A stretch of DNA of 64,000 nt from Bacillota bacterium (GCA_013540605.1 JABVCK010000029.1:1-64000); one strand, 5' to 3'; positions 8,318-18,025 are shown, numbered from the stretch's first letter. Notes: generated by a model from the letters alone, not told the origin. Numbers and translations are program-made.

Positions 8318-9739
8318 TTAGAAAGGACCGTAATTGATTATTGCTGCGATCAGTACCATCACCGTACCGGCCAATATCCAGAAAACCATGAGCTTCCAGA
8401 TGAATTTGAACCAGCGCTCGTATGGTATTTTACCCATTGCCAACACACCCATTAGGGCTGCAGACGTTGGGATAATCTGGTTTGTAAATCCATCACCGTA
8501 TTGATATGCCAGAACAGCGGTTTGGCGGGTTATGCCAACCAGGTCTGAAAGGGGAGCCATTATTGGCATCGTTGTGGCAGCCTGGCCGCTTCCCGAGGGA
8601 ATAAAGAAGTTGATTATTACCTGCACCCAGAACATCCCGACTGCTGTTATTGATCCGGGTAAGGATGAAACCAGGCTTGCCAGGGCGGATATTACTGTGT
8701 CTATAATCTGTCCTTTGGTCATAACCACCAGTATAGCCCTTGCTATACCTACAACCAAAGCTCCGAAGGCAATATCCTTGGCCCCTGACACAAAAGATTT
8801 AGCAATATTGCTCGGACTTACACCACCAACAAGAGCGGCTATTATGCCCATAGATAGGAATATTGTAGACAGTTCAACAATATACCAGCCCATCTTCATA
8901 ACTCCATACACCATATAACCAAGGCTGAGCGCTACTACAAGCAAAACAACTTTATGGCGGGAGGTAAAATCTACATCGGTGGAGATTGCCTTTTCGCCTT
9001 TGTCTTCCTGCATTACATCATATACAAGGCTCTGAGTGGGATCTGCTTTGACCTTTGCAGCATATCGCATTACATAAACTACCGCAACTATATACAGGAC
9101 AATATAACCGACTATACGCAGTCCCATCCCTGAGAACAGGGGCAGCTCGGCTATACCCTGGGCGACTCCGACCGTAAACGGGTTGAGCATACCACCGCTG
9201 AACCCTATTGCTGCACCCGTTGACATCATCGATACACCGACGATATCATCGTATCCCATTGCCCGTGCCAGCGCAATTCCGATCGGAACAAAAACTATGA
9301 CCTCCTCTGCTGCTCCGTAAGTAAATCCCATGATCGAGAAAAGGAACATTATCAGGGGGATCATGATCTTTTCCTTACCCTTAAGACCGATGACCGCACG
9401 GGAAACACCCGAGTCAATAGCTCCTGTTGTTTGGATCATTGCGAAAGCTCCACCGCATATGAATATGAAGAATATTATGTCTGCTGTTTCCTTCATCCCC
9501 TGGGGCAAGGATTTCATCATCTCGAAGGGGCTTACCGGCGTTTGTTCAACATAGTGATAAGAAGTCGGGTCGACTACTGTCCTGCCGGTTTTTTCATCCT
9601 TTACCCTGTCATAGGTTCCTGCTGGCACCAAGTAGCTTGCAATAAATACCAGAAGAACAATGGCGAATAGAATGACATAGGTATGCGGGACTTTGATCCT
9701 CCTTTTGCTTTGTTTTTCTTCAGAAGCTGTAGTACTCAT
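8318..9739 (-). CDS. yfcC: YfcC family integral membrane transporter
   Basis: 473 residues with about 12 membrane segments. The YfcC/DcuC-type features are SYLVPAGTYDR after the first helix, GFTYGAAEEV in the centre, and IPSGSGQAATTMPIMAPL plus YQYGDGFTNQIIPTSA near the C-terminus. YfcC proteins are thought to move amino acids or C4-type carboxylates; no substrate is proven by sequence. ATG 9739 follows GGAGGTC. A sigma-54-type promoter lies 68 bases upstream and a sigma-54 activator gene lies next upstream, so expression is probably inducible. Confidence 0.85.
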   Translation of the reverse strand: MSTTASEEKQSKRRIKVPHTYVILFAIVLLVFIASYLVPAGTYDRVKDEKTGRTVVDPTSYHYVEQTPVSPFEMMKSLPQGMKETADIIFFIFICGGAFAMIQTTGAIDSGVSRAVIGLKGKEKIMIPLIMFLFSIMGFTYGAAEEVIVFVPIGIALARAMGYDDIVGVSMMSTGAAIGFSGGMLNPFTVGVAQGIAELPLFSGMGLRIVGYIVLYIVAVVYVMRYAAKVKADPTQSLVYDVMQEDKGEKAISTDVDFTSRHKVVLLVVALSLGYMVYGVMKMGWYIVELSTIFLSMGIIAALVGGVSPSNIAKSFVSGAKDIAFGALVVGIARAILVVMTKGQIIDTVISALASLVSSLPGSITAVGMFWVQVIINFFIPSGSGQAATTMPIMAPLSDLVGITRQTAVLAYQYGDGFTNQIIPTSAALMGVLAMGKIPYERWFKFIWKLMVFWILAGTVMVLIAAIINYGPF

Positions 9740-9806
9740 AAGAGACCTCCTTTTAGATTAGTTTTTCTTACGGGCTGGCTTTTTTCCTGAACCTAATAAT
9801 TATACT

Positions 9807-9823
9807 AGCAAAAAATATACCAA
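9807..9823 (-). promoter_or_regulatory. sigma-54 promoter for the YfcC gene
   Basis: On the minus strand the sequence reads TTGGTATATTTTTTGCT. The GG of the -24 element and the GC of the -12 element are exactly ten bases apart, as sigma-54 requires. It is 68-84 bases before the start codon. Confidence 0.65.
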
Positions 9824-9953
9824 CAGCTTGCCGAGGTAAGCCATAGGAGGGATACACCGCTAATAAAAACTGTTATGTTACAGCAAAGGTATACCTGTGC
9901 ACAACGGGCTTATTGCCCATAAAATTGCACCGGAAAGGTTCAACCCAAATCAC

Positions 9954-9995
9954 AACTGCCCATATAATTGCGCTACTGCAATAATATGGGCAGTT
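9954..9995. terminator. two-part hairpin after the activator gene
   Basis: AACTGCCCATAT pairs with ATATGGGCAGTT (12 bp), and inside it ATTGC pairs with GCAAT. It lies just past the activator stop codon. No clear T-tract follows on the minus strand, so termination is likely but not certain. Confidence 0.5.
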
Positions 9996-10014
9996 TGCTT
10001 CTGTAATCGTGGTA

Positions 10015-11448
10015 TTACACCAAGTCCAGGAATTCCGACTTATCGATCCCAAGCTTTTTTACCTTGTTCTGGAGGGTTTGCCTTTTAAGTTTCAGCATCC
10101 GGGCTGCTATTGATATATTTCCCCTTGATAACTCAAGAGCTTCGATAATCAGCTTTTTCTCCAGCGTTTCAATTGTATCTGCCAGGGAAGAGCCCGGTAT
10201 AATACTGTGCGCGGCTTGGAGGTCTGGCTTTTTCAGTTTTTCAAGGAGATAGTAGGGCAAATGCTCTAGTCTGATTTCTTCTTCATTTTCAATCGTATTA
10301 ATAACACTTTCAATTACATTCTCCAGCTCTCTCACATTACCATCCCAGGAGTATTTTAAGAACTCTTCTTTAACTTCCCGGGATACCCTCGGAGGAGTAC
10401 CACTGACAATGTGTTTGTATTTATTCATGAAGTGGTTTGTCAGGTATAGAATATCCTCTTTTCTTTCCCTGAGGGGAGGGATATAAATATAGATTACACT
10501 CAGCCTGTAAAACAGGTCTTCTCTAAGGGTCTTTTCCTGTATTAGGGCTAATGGGTTCGTATTAACCGTTGCAATAACCCTAACATCTACAGGCTTTTCG
10601 GTCGTAGCACCGACGCGCCTCACATACTTCTCCTGAAGGACACGGAGCAGCTTGCTCTGAAGCGAAATAGGCATAGAATTCAGTTCGTCCAGTAAAAGGG
10701 TCCCACCATCAGCCTGTTCAAAAAGGCCGGGCCGGTCGGAAGCGCCGGTAAAGCTGCCTTTGGTTGTGCCAAACAGGATAGATTCGAGCAGCGTTTCCGG
10801 AATGGCTGCACAGTTCTGGGCAATGAACGGCCGGTTATTCCGACCGCTGAGATTATGTATGCTTTGGGCTATGATTTCTTTCCCGGTACCCGTTTCCCCA
10901 AATATTAGAACATTAGAATCAGAGCCGGAAAGCCGTTTTGTCCTTTCTATTATTCCTTTAAGAAAATCATTCTGGGTTTTAAAATCATCGAAAGTATAAT
11001 AATTTGGTTTCCTCTGTTTAGGATCATCATTCTTCTTGTATGCTATATGCTGATTCTCCAGCCTGTTAATCGAGTCATACAGGTTTTTTGCCCTATAGAG
11101 GTCCTTTGCAAACTCGACTACTCCCAGCACTTTCCCGTTTTCTACGATTGGAATGTCTGTAACGACTGCAAATATCTTTTTACCTTTGTGATTTATGTAT
11201 TGCTGTTCCTGGTTGTATACCGGTTTGCCTGTAGATATGGCTTTTAGAAGGGTGCTGTTCTTTTTATTAAAAGTAGGGAACACGCTAAAAACAAACCTGT
11301 TTATAACTTCATCGTGGTCCATGCCCTCGATTTCCGACATCTGCTGATTATAATAGATAATTATCCCGTTGCTGTCGATTACTGCAATACCGCTGTCGGA
11401 ATTATCCGCTATGGCATCGAAGAGTAAACACTTTAAGTTGTCCTTCAT
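10015..11448 (-). CDS. sigma-54-dependent transcriptional activator (PAS-AAA-Fis)
   Basis: 477 residues. The start is ATG 11448, with GGGAGGTAGG upstream. Order of domains: an N-terminal PAS sensor (about residues 10-120, NSDSGIAVIDSNG), the AAA+ ATPase with Walker A GETGTGKE, the sigma-54 contact loop GSFTGA (canonical GAFTGA) and Walker B GGTLLLDE, then a C-terminal Fis-type helix-turn-helix (GNISIAARMLKLKRQTL). The layout is that of RocR-like activators of amino-acid catabolism in Gram-positive bacteria. Sigma-54 promoters face both flanking genes, so it probably switches on the YfcC transporter and the divergent dehydrogenase in response to a ligand of the PAS domain. Confidence 0.9.
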   Translation of the reverse strand: MKDNLKCLLFDAIADNSDSGIAVIDSNGIIIYYNQQMSEIEGMDHDEVINRFVFSVFPTFNKKNSTLLKAISTGKPVYNQEQQYINHKGKKIFAVVTDIPIVENGKVLGVVEFAKDLYRAKNLYDSINRLENQHIAYKKNDDPKQRKPNYYTFDDFKTQNDFLKGIIERTKRLSGSDSNVLIFGETGTGKEIIAQSIHNLSGRNNRPFIAQNCAAIPETLLESILFGTTKGSFTGASDRPGLFEQADGGTLLLDELNSMPISLQSKLLRVLQEKYVRRVGATTEKPVDVRVIATVNTNPLALIQEKTLREDLFYRLSVIYIYIPPLRERKEDILYLTNHFMNKYKHIVSGTPPRVSREVKEEFLKYSWDGNVRELENVIESVINTIENEEEIRLEHLPYYLLEKLKKPDLQAAHSIIPGSSLADTIETLEKKLIIEALELSRGNISIAARMLKLKRQTLQNKVKKLGIDKSEFLDLV

Positions 11449-11560
11449 AATCCTACCTCCCAGCATTCTAGTTATCCATTCGACATATTTTTCTTATTTC
11501 CTCCACGCTAATCAAAAGGAGGCATTGATAGCAAACAATTATTAAAAGAATAGAGCTGTC

Positions 11561-11576
11561 TGGCACAGGTGTTGCA
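11561..11576 (+). promoter_or_regulatory. sigma-54 promoter for the dehydrogenase gene
   Basis: TGGCAC at 11561 and TTGCA at 11572 match the -24/-12 consensus exactly (TGGCAC-N5-TTGCA). It lies about 50 bases before the start codon, in the divergent region next to the activator gene. Confidence 0.9.
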
Positions 11577-11627
11577 TGTAAACTATTACGGCAATCAAAA
11601 TTACAAATCACGGAGAGGTGAATCGAA

Positions 11628-12782
11628 ATGAAATACTTGGTACTGGGAAGCGGATTACAGGGGAGGACAGTGGCCTATGATTTATTGGAGCATGATAAGG
11701 GATGCCAGGTTATAATAGGTGATGTCAGTGAAGAAAATCTGGCATTGGCCAGGGAGGAAATCAAGAATGAGAACCTGCAGACTCTAAAAGTCGATATCTT
11801 TGATCTGGAATCAACTGCGAAGCTGATGGAAAGCGTAGACGTTGCTGTGAATTCACTGCCGCACGCATGGAAATTTACAGAAAGCTTTTATAAAGCCTGT
11901 GTAAAGTCACGGACAAACGGAGTTATAACGGATTACTGGGAATGGAAGAGACACTATGAGTTTGACGAAGCCCTTAAGGAAGTTGAAGCGATAGTGGTTC
12001 CGGGTATGGGCATAGTACCTGGATTCGGCAATATATGTATGGGACAACTGGCTTATGAGTTTGACCAGCTCGAAGAAGGAGCAATTTACTGCGGAGGTTT
12101 GCCCGTAGAAAAAGGCGTGGTTCCGCTCGATTATATGGTATTGTTTAACGTGGCATCATTGTTGGATCTGTATCTAACCGATCCGGAAGTGATTGAAAAT
12201 GGGAAGTCGGCTTTCGAAAAACACCTGACAAATTTAGAGACAATACTTATTCCCGGTATTGGACAGGTTGAGGCAATGAAGACCGATGGCCTGTACAGCC
12301 TGAATAAGACGATGAAAGAAAAGGGAGTCAAAAGGCTGTATGAGACTACATGCAGGTATCCTGGACACTATCAGACCATGAAACTGCTTGAAGACATCGG
12401 ATTCTTCGACAAGGAACCGGTTGAGGTAAACGGGGTAAAGGTAAGTCCTCGTCAGGTTTCGGAGGCAGTATTGACCAGAAAGCTCCAGAAGGTACCCGGA
12501 GTTAAGGATTTTACCTTCCTGCTGGTTGTCGGTAAGGGTATAAAGAACGGCAAGTATGTACAAAAGGCATATGAACTGCTGGATTACAGCGATGAAGAAG
12601 CAGGTGTAACTTCCATGAGAAGGACAACTGCGTATCCTTCCTCGATTGCGGCTTTGATCCTGGCGCACGAAAACGTGGGCAAGTATGGAGTGGTTGAACC
12701 GGAAAATGTATTTGTCGGTCCATTGTTTGACAAGATGGTAAGCGAACTGGCAAAAAGAGGTGTAATCGTTTACGAAAAATAA
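11628..12782 (+). CDS. saccharopine dehydrogenase family oxidoreductase, lysine 6-dehydrogenase-like
   Basis: 384 residues with an N-terminal NAD(P)-binding Rossmann fold (LVLGSGLQGRTVAYDLL). The C-terminal part holds segments CGGLPVEKG, PLDYMVLFN, CRYPGHYQTMKLL and ELAKRGVIVYEK, which from memory resemble Geobacillus lysine 6-dehydrogenase along the whole length. That enzyme oxidises L-lysine to the semialdehyde/piperideine with release of ammonia. Another amino-acid dehydrogenase of the saccharopine family is possible. AGAGGTG precedes ATG 11628. The sigma-54 promoter and the divergent activator point to induction by an amino acid, and the YfcC transporter may bring it in. Confidence 0.75.
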   Translation: MKYLVLGSGLQGRTVAYDLLEHDKGCQVIIGDVSEENLALAREEIKNENLQTLKVDIFDLESTAKLMESVDVAVNSLPHAWKFTESFYKACVKSRTNGVITDYWEWKRHYEFDEALKEVEAIVVPGMGIVPGFGNICMGQLAYEFDQLEEGAIYCGGLPVEKGVVPLDYMVLFNVASLLDLYLTDPEVIENGKSAFEKHLTNLETILIPGIGQVEAMKTDGLYSLNKTMKEKGVKRLYETTCRYPGHYQTMKLLEDIGFFDKEPVEVNGVKVSPRQVSEAVLTRKLQKVPGVKDFTFLLVVGKGIKNGKYVQKAYELLDYSDEEAGVTSMRRTTAYPSSIAALILAHENVGKYGVVEPENVFVGPLFDKMVSELAKRGVIVYEK

Positions 12783-12842
12783 GCTTATGTATAAGCAAAA
12801 TGCTTATATATATGACCCCAATTTATCCATTAATTATGACAT

Positions 12843-12886
12843 CGGGAGAAATATCACCAGGGTATTTCTCCCAATCTTTAAAATTT
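12843..12886 (+). terminator. rho-independent terminator
   Basis: GGGAGAAATA (12844) pairs with TATTTCTCCC (12863), followed by AATCTTTAAAATTTT. It ends the dehydrogenase transcript. Confidence 0.75.
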
Positions 12887-12888
12887 TG

Positions 12889-12916
12889 TTGAAAAATTTG
12901 GCGAAATTTGTATAAT
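12889..12916 (+). promoter_or_regulatory. sigma-A-type promoter of the chemoreceptor-like gene
   Basis: TTGAAA at 12889-12894 and TATAAT at 12911-12916 with a 16-base spacer, 36 bases before the TTG start codon. Confidence 0.65.
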
Positions 12917-12952
12917 ATTAATTATTAATTAAAAATATGCAGGAGGTATAAA

Positions 12953-14602
12953 TTGAAAAAACATATCTTAGTAAGCGCAATTTTTTCAATGGCTGTTGCA
13001 TTAGAATTCTATTTTATCAGCAATTATATTTCCGGCATTACCGGAATTGCGGTTATGTCTATAGCGGCTTTCTGCACAATCGTCCTGTTCGCCTACACCA
13101 GGGAAACTGCGTTCGGCAGGGGCGTTGGAAGGCTAATGGAAGAGCTGGAGACGGTCAAAGACGGGAATTTTTTCAAATCCATAGCAGGCCAGGACAGCGT
13201 TGTCCTTAATAAACTGGTTGCCGAACTCAACGAAATTTTCAATCAGGTAAGGAAACTGATTGCAAAGACGTCAAACGGCGTGGAGAGGACGGCCCTTCTG
13301 GCTGAACAGTTTGAACAGACGGTTGCCGAGATAGCGCTATACGCTGACAAAATAACAGATGGTAGTAGAAGGAGCTTTGATAGCGTAACCAATGTGTTTA
13401 GCATTGCCCAGCAAACGCTGTCGAAAATGGAGGAAGTAACAAGCGACATAGAGGTTATCGGGGCGGAAATGCAGTCGGTGAGCAATCTCACGCGCTCGGC
13501 CAGTTCCCAGGCTGCCGACAATAAGAGAGAACTTGCAGCGGTACAGGACCTTGCAAAATCAGCTTCTGTCAAAGAGAGGGATAACCTTGAAAAGATAAAG
13601 CAGATGTATAATGAGACGAAGAATATTACCCAGGTAATTGACAAGGTAACCGAAATCTCCGACCAGACAAACCTTCTCGCGCTTAATGCCGCAATAGAGG
13701 CAGCCAGGGCAGGACACTACGGCAGCGGGTTTGCCGTCGTAGCTGAAGAAATCAGGAAACTGGCCGAGCAGTCGGCGGCAATAGCTTTAAACATAAAGAA
13801 GAGTATTCTTGAGACGCTGAAATATATAGAAGATACCGTAACTACTTCCGAGATAGTACACGATGACATTAACAGGATGCTGGGGGCTATTGAAACAACA
13901 TACAGCCGGATAGACAGCCTGTTTGCGTCCTTCAACGATATCGACCAAAAGGCCGGAAAAGTTACATCCATCCTTGACCAGCAGTTTTCTGCCATAAAAG
14001 AAGTGACGGCCGTAACTGAAGGCCTTACCGACAGTATATCCGTAGCTTCTGAGGTTTCAGAAGGAAATATAGATATAGTTAATGAGGTCAAAGGCATAAT
14101 CGCCGACCTGACGGGCAAGGCAAATAACCTGAAAAACTTGTCAAAATCGATCGATGCTGCGCTTCAGGAGATGATTGAAAAGGGAAGCCAACTGGATGAC
14201 AAAGCCCAAAGAGACATAGAATTTGCAGCCAATGAGTTAAAGGCGCTTGCCGGAAAAGGGGAAGCTGCCGTTCAAGCAGGACAGCTTGACACTCTCCTCC
14301 GTAAATATATGGATACCAACAAAGGCGGCTTTAACGTTCTCTTTGGGCTTGACGGAAAAGGTTATCAAATAACTGAAGATATCTGGAGCAAAGCGCAGGA
14401 TACATCGAACGTTGAAAGCACCAAGGGTATCGACTACAGCGACAGGGAGTTTTTCACAGTCCCCAGAACCGGTAAGGCGTATATCTCAAAACCCAGGCTT
14501 AACGTTCAGACGAACAATTTTGTCGTAATTATCGCAATACCTCTAATAGATAAGCAGGGTAATTTTACCGGGGTCATCGCTGGCAGCAAAAAACTGGTAT
14601 AA
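12953..14602 (+). CDS. methyl-accepting chemotaxis-like protein with C-terminal Cache-like sensor
   Basis: 549 residues. TTG 12953 is the start, five bases after AGGAGGT. Two membrane helices (about residues 5-25 and 29-47) form a hairpin with almost no extracellular loop. A long coiled coil follows, with the receptor signalling tip [20 protein letters not shown] and [19 protein letters not shown]. After the coiled coil, the last 110 residues resemble the second half of a Cache domain: [15 protein letters not shown] and [18 protein letters not shown]. In usual receptors the Cache domain is outside the cell and before the helices; here it would be cytosolic and C-terminal. No che genes lie nearby, so the partner kinase is unknown. 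Confidence 0.85.
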   Translation: MKKHILVSAIFSMAVALEFYFISNYISGITGIAVMSIAAFCTIVLFAYTRETAFGRGVGRLMEELETVKDGNFFKSIAGQDSVVLNKLVAELNEIFNQVRKLIAKTSNGVERTALLAEQFEQTVAEIALYADKITDGSRRSFDSVTNVFSIAQQTLSKMEEVTSDIEVIGAEMQSVSNLTRSASSQAADNKRELAAVQDLAKSASVKERDNLEKIKQMYNETKNITQVIDKVTEISDQTNLLALNAAIEAARAGHYGSGFAVVAEEIRKLAEQSAAIALNIKKSILETLKYIEDTVTTSEIVHDDINRMLGAIETTYSRIDSLFASFNDIDQKAGKVTSILDQQFSAIKEVTAVTEGLTDSISVASEVSEGNIDIVNEVKGIIADLTGKANNLKNLSKSIDAALQEMIEKGSQLDDKAQRDIEFAANELKALAGKGEAAVQAGQLDTLLRKYMDTNKGGFNVLFGLDGKGYQITEDIWSKAQDTSNVESTKGIDYSDREFFTVPRTGKAYISKPRLNVQTNNFVVIIAIPLIDKQGNFTGVIAGSKKLV

Positions 14603-14605
14603 AGG

Positions 14606-16183
14606 CTAAATCGAAATATTCCGCTTTATCCTTTGAGCCGTTTCCGTAACTGCCAGTCCTCCCAGGCCGGTACACCGAAGCTCTCTTGGGAGCATAACGC
14701 CGACGTCATACATGGATTTAATTACTTCGTCCAGCGGGATTATCGGATCCACACCCGCAATGGCCATATTTGCCGATGCGATGGCATTCGTCGCGGCCAT
14801 AACGTTCTTCCCGAGGCAAGGGACTTCAACCAGTTCGGCAACAGGATCGCATATAAGGCCCAGTACGTTTTGAAGCGCTATGGAGGCAGCGTTTACCGCC
14901 TGCTCGCTGCTCCCGCCGGCAAGTTGGACAATTCCTGCTGCGGCCATGCTTGAGGCTGCGCCGCATTCTGCCTGACAGCCGCAAACCTCTGCCGCGAAGG
15001 TCGCCTGTTCTGCGATAAGCAGCCCGATAGCGCCCGCCGCAAGCAAAGCCTTCGCTGTATCTTTATCGCTTAAGCCAAGGGCTTCCGCAGTCCCGAGTAT
15101 GGCGCCCGGCAATACCCCGCAGGAGCCGGCAGTTGGTGCGGCGACAACAACTCCCATGGATACGTTGACTTCCACAACTGCCATTGTCCGGGATATTACA
15201 TTGTTGATAACGCCTGTAGGGACCAGCCTGCCTTCTGCGGCGGCCTTATCAACCATTCCCGACTGGGGTTTAAGTATGGAGCCCCTTCCCGTGGTGCCGG
15301 AAAGCCCGGTATCGATAGACCTCTTCATAATAGACGCGATTTCTTCCATCCTGGACAGCACCTCTTCAACTTGCCACCCGCTTCTTGAGGATTCGTACAG
15401 GGCTGCAGCCTCCCAAGGCTGCAAGGACTGGCTGGAAGCCAGCCTTAATAATTCTACGGATGTTTTAAACGGAACCGTACAATTTCTTCTTGACATTACC
15501 GGCAGTACCGGTGCAATCTGTTTGATATCTGCAACCTGGGCTGCACTTTTAAGCTCAGATATGATTGATGCCGGAACAGGAGCGTTTGTCTTTATAAGTA
15601 TTAATGCCTTGCTGCCTGAAACGGAAAACTCACTGAACTGCACATCCAGACCGGATGACTTAATCTGTTTTTCAACCCAATCCTGAAGTTTTTCATCATT
15701 ATTATTAAGGAAAACCAGCAATTCATGAAAGTCTCCGGAAATTGAAACAGGGAAGCCGTTAACATCGATAATTTCCACCATCCCGCCTCCCACGGACAGG
15801 GCTGTCGCAGAGACACATTCACCGTCATCTCCCTGGAGATGCAAAACAGCGGTGTTTGGATGTTCAGCTTCAAAATCTTTAATTATAAATTCTATTTCAA
15901 TGCCCATTTTAGCTGCTTCAGTCAAAGACACGCTGATCCTTGCGTCTTCCGGGAGCCAGCCTAAAAGTCCCCCCGCCAGACCCTTGTCGGTCTTCTGGCC
16001 TTTGTAGCACATAGCAAAGGAACCGCTGGAAGAAAACTCAATCGTAGCTTTTCGCAAGTTTCCTGCAAGAAGCTGCCTGGCTATAAGCCCGATCCTTGTA
16101 GGGCCCGCAGTATGCGAACTTGATGGACCGGTCATTACAGGGCCAATAACGTCGTTAAAGATGCTGGGCGGCTGTTTTATCAT
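14606..16183 (-). CDS. sdaA: L-serine dehydratase, iron-sulfur type, fused beta-alpha chain
   Basis: 525 residues. It deaminates L-serine to pyruvate and ammonia using a 4Fe-4S cluster. The N-terminal beta part has GPVMTGPSSSHTAGPTRIG; the C-terminal alpha part has APTAGSCGVLPG, VCGCQAECGAA and a cysteine pair in the LICDPVAELVEVPC region that would hold the cluster. In Bacillus the two parts are separate genes; here they are one chain with beta first, and the protein is longer than the roughly 455-residue E. coli enzyme by an inserted linker region (about residues 150-240). ATG 16183 follows AGAGGTG. It is convergent with the chemoreceptor gene, only three bases apart. Confidence 0.92.
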   Translation of the reverse strand: MIKQPPSIFNDVIGPVMTGPSSSHTAGPTRIGLIARQLLAGNLRKATIEFSSSGSFAMCYKGQKTDKGLAGGLLGWLPEDARISVSLTEAAKMGIEIEFIIKDFEAEHPNTAVLHLQGDDGECVSATALSVGGGMVEIIDVNGFPVSISGDFHELLVFLNNNDEKLQDWVEKQIKSSGLDVQFSEFSVSGSKALILIKTNAPVPASIISELKSAAQVADIKQIAPVLPVMSRRNCTVPFKTSVELLRLASSQSLQPWEAAALYESSRSGWQVEEVLSRMEEIASIMKRSIDTGLSGTTGRGSILKPQSGMVDKAAAEGRLVPTGVINNVISRTMAVVEVNVSMGVVVAAPTAGSCGVLPGAILGTAEALGLSDKDTAKALLAAGAIGLLIAEQATFAAEVCGCQAECGAASSMAAAGIVQLAGGSSEQAVNAASIALQNVLGLICDPVAELVEVPCLGKNVMAATNAIASANMAIAGVDPIIPLDEVIKSMYDVGVMLPRELRCTGLGGLAVTETAQRIKRNISI

Positions 16184-16203
16184 GGAAATGCACCTCTTTC
16201 TAT

Positions 16204-16351
16204 CAGTTATCAGATCGCAGATGGCAGTCGGCAGGGATTCAGTTGTCAGTTGACAGATAACAGATAACAGACGTCAGGGAAGTGCTTATGGGAAAAAACC
16301 TGTATGACTTACCTTGGCAACTGTGATCTGTGAACTGTGATCTGTGAACTA
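16204..16351. repeat. array of 7-bp CAG-ended units, inverted at its end
   Basis: About nine 7-bp units ending in CAG (such as ATCGCAG, ATGGCAG, TCGGCAG, TTGTCAG, TTGACAG, ATAACAG twice) are followed, after a 50-base spacer, by inverted units CTGTGAT, CTGTGAA, CTGTGAT, CTGTGAA. The units match those inside the GGGGACA repeats, but the GGGGACA ends are missing. It accounts for most of the gap before the NSS transporter; the rest (16352-16606) is AT-rich with no gene. Confidence 0.75.
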
Positions 16352-16606
16352 TATTATAGCATCTTTTCACATTGGACACCACTTTATACGTTATCAGACT
16401 CTCGTCGTTATACTAAATATTTCTTTTTTATGGAAAATATGCTACAGAACAGAGATTAACTGATATAATCATGTCACTAATATATGTTTATTCTGAATTA
16501 CCCCTATTTTTAAAACTGGACAATTTTTGAGTTCTGGTGTAACATGTATAATAAGGTGTACTCTATAAATTATCGTCATAATAATTTAAAGGAGGGAATT
16601 ACTTAA

Positions 16607-18025
16607 ATGCAACAAGTAGAAAAGAAACAAAGAGAAAATTGGGGGTCACGGTTTGGTTTCCTTATGGCAGCAGCCGGTTCAGCCGTTGGGCTCGGAAACA
16701 TCTGGAGATTCCCCTACCTGACCGGCATGAACGGCGGTGGCGCATTCATCGTTATTTACTTGATTTGTGTATTTGTTGTGGGACTTAGTATCATGACCGC
16801 TGAGTTTGCCGTAGGTAGAAGAACCGGTCTTGCAGCTGTCGGAGCTTACAAAAGCTACAGCAACAGGTGGAGCTTTGCCGGGGCATTGGGAGTTCTCAGC
16901 GGCTTCTTTATCATGGGCTTCTACCCGGTAGTTGGCGGATGGGCGCTTGCCTATGCGTTCAAATCGGTTACCGGACTGCTTGCCAACCCCGGAGCGTTAG
17001 GAGACGCGTTCGGAGCCTTCATAACAAGCCCTGTTGAACCGCTGGTATGGACGCTTATCTTCTTGGCATTAAACGTGGTAATAGTTGCCAAAGGAGTTGC
17101 AGGCGGTATTGAGAAAGCAGGCAAGGTGCTGATGCCTACGCTATTTGTTCTTCTTATATTCATAATATTCAGAAGTGTCAGCCTTCCGGGTTCAGGCGCA
17201 GGACTTACGTTCCTGTTCAAGCCAGATTGGTCGCAAGTGAATGGCTCAACAGTTTTGGCTGCGTTGGGCCAGGCCTTCTTCTCGCTTAGCCTTGGCATGG
17301 GCTGCATGATCACCTATGGAAGCTACCTGAATAAAAAGGAAAATCTTCCTAGCAACGCTTTACTTGTAACTTCTATGGATACTGCTGTTGCTATTCTGGC
17401 AGGTATCGCAATATTCCCGGCGCTGTTTGCGTTTGGAATGGAACCGGCAGCCGGTCCTGGTCTTGTTTTCGTAGTCGTACCGTCGATATTCGCTGAGATG
17501 GGAGGCGCCGGCGTATTATTCTCCGTCCTATTCTTCGCCCTTTTGGTTGTTGCGGCGCTTACTTCCTCGGTATCCTTGCTGGAAGTTGTTGTTGCATACT
17601 TGATAGACCAGAAGAACATGGAAAGGAAACCCGCTGTTTATGCTTCTTCCGGCATCATGGTCGTGACATGTATCCTTTCATCTCTGTCGCTTGGAGTTAT
17701 GTCAGGGTTTACAATACTGGGTGTTGGCGTGTTTGACTTCTTCGATATACTTACCGACAAGATATTCCTGGCAATCGGAGGAATGCTCCTTGCAATCTTC
17801 GTTGGATGGGTTATCAAGAAGGAAGACCTTAAGGATGAGCTTACAAATGGCGGAACGGTAAAATTTGCGCTGTTTGAAGCATGGTATAACTTAACAAAAT
17901 ATGTAATACCCGTTGCAATCGCTATAGTTGCAATTTCGGGCATCACGGCAATAGCTCAAAAAAGCTTGATGATCTTTGGTCTTCTCGTTATAGTAGTGCT
18001 TGCACTGTTCTCCAAGAAACTATAA
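16607..18025 (+). CDS. neurotransmitter:sodium symporter (NSS/SNF) family transporter
   Basis: 472 residues with about 11-12 membrane helices. The N-terminus has the diagnostic WGSRFGFLMAAAGSAVGLGN and IWRFPYLTGMNGGGAF of LeuT/MhsT-type Na+-coupled amino-acid carriers, with unwound-helix residues at the sodium sites. ATG 16607 is preceded by GGAGGG. Bacterial NSS proteins take up hydrophobic or aromatic amino acids. It is a single gene ended by a strong hairpin. The serine dehydratase next to it is divergent and could use imported amino acids, but that is inference. Confidence 0.93.
   Translation: MQQVEKKQRENWGSRFGFLMAAAGSAVGLGNIWRFPYLTGMNGGGAFIVIYLICVFVVGLSIMTAEFAVGRRTGLAAVGAYKSYSNRWSFAGALGVLSGFFIMGFYPVVGGWALAYAFKSVTGLLANPGALGDAFGAFITSPVEPLVWTLIFLALNVVIVAKGVAGGIEKAGKVLMPTLFVLLIFIIFRSVSLPGSGAGLTFLFKPDWSQVNGSTVLAALGQAFFSLSLGMGCMITYGSYLNKKENLPSNALLVTSMDTAVAILAGIAIFPALFAFGMEPAAGPGLVFVVVPSIFAEMGGAGVLFSVLFFALLVVAALTSSVSLLEVVVAYLIDQKNMERKPAVYASSGIMVVTCILSSLSLGVMSGFTILGVGVFDFFDILTDKIFLAIGGMLLAIFVGWVIKKEDLKDELTNGGTVKFALFEAWYNLTKYVIPVAIAIVAISGITAIAQKSLMIFGLLVIVVLALFSKKL

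Noticed and set aside
16204-16351. Heptamer array considered as a CRISPR array
   Set aside because: Units are only seven bases, there are no spacers of regular length and no cas genes in the window.
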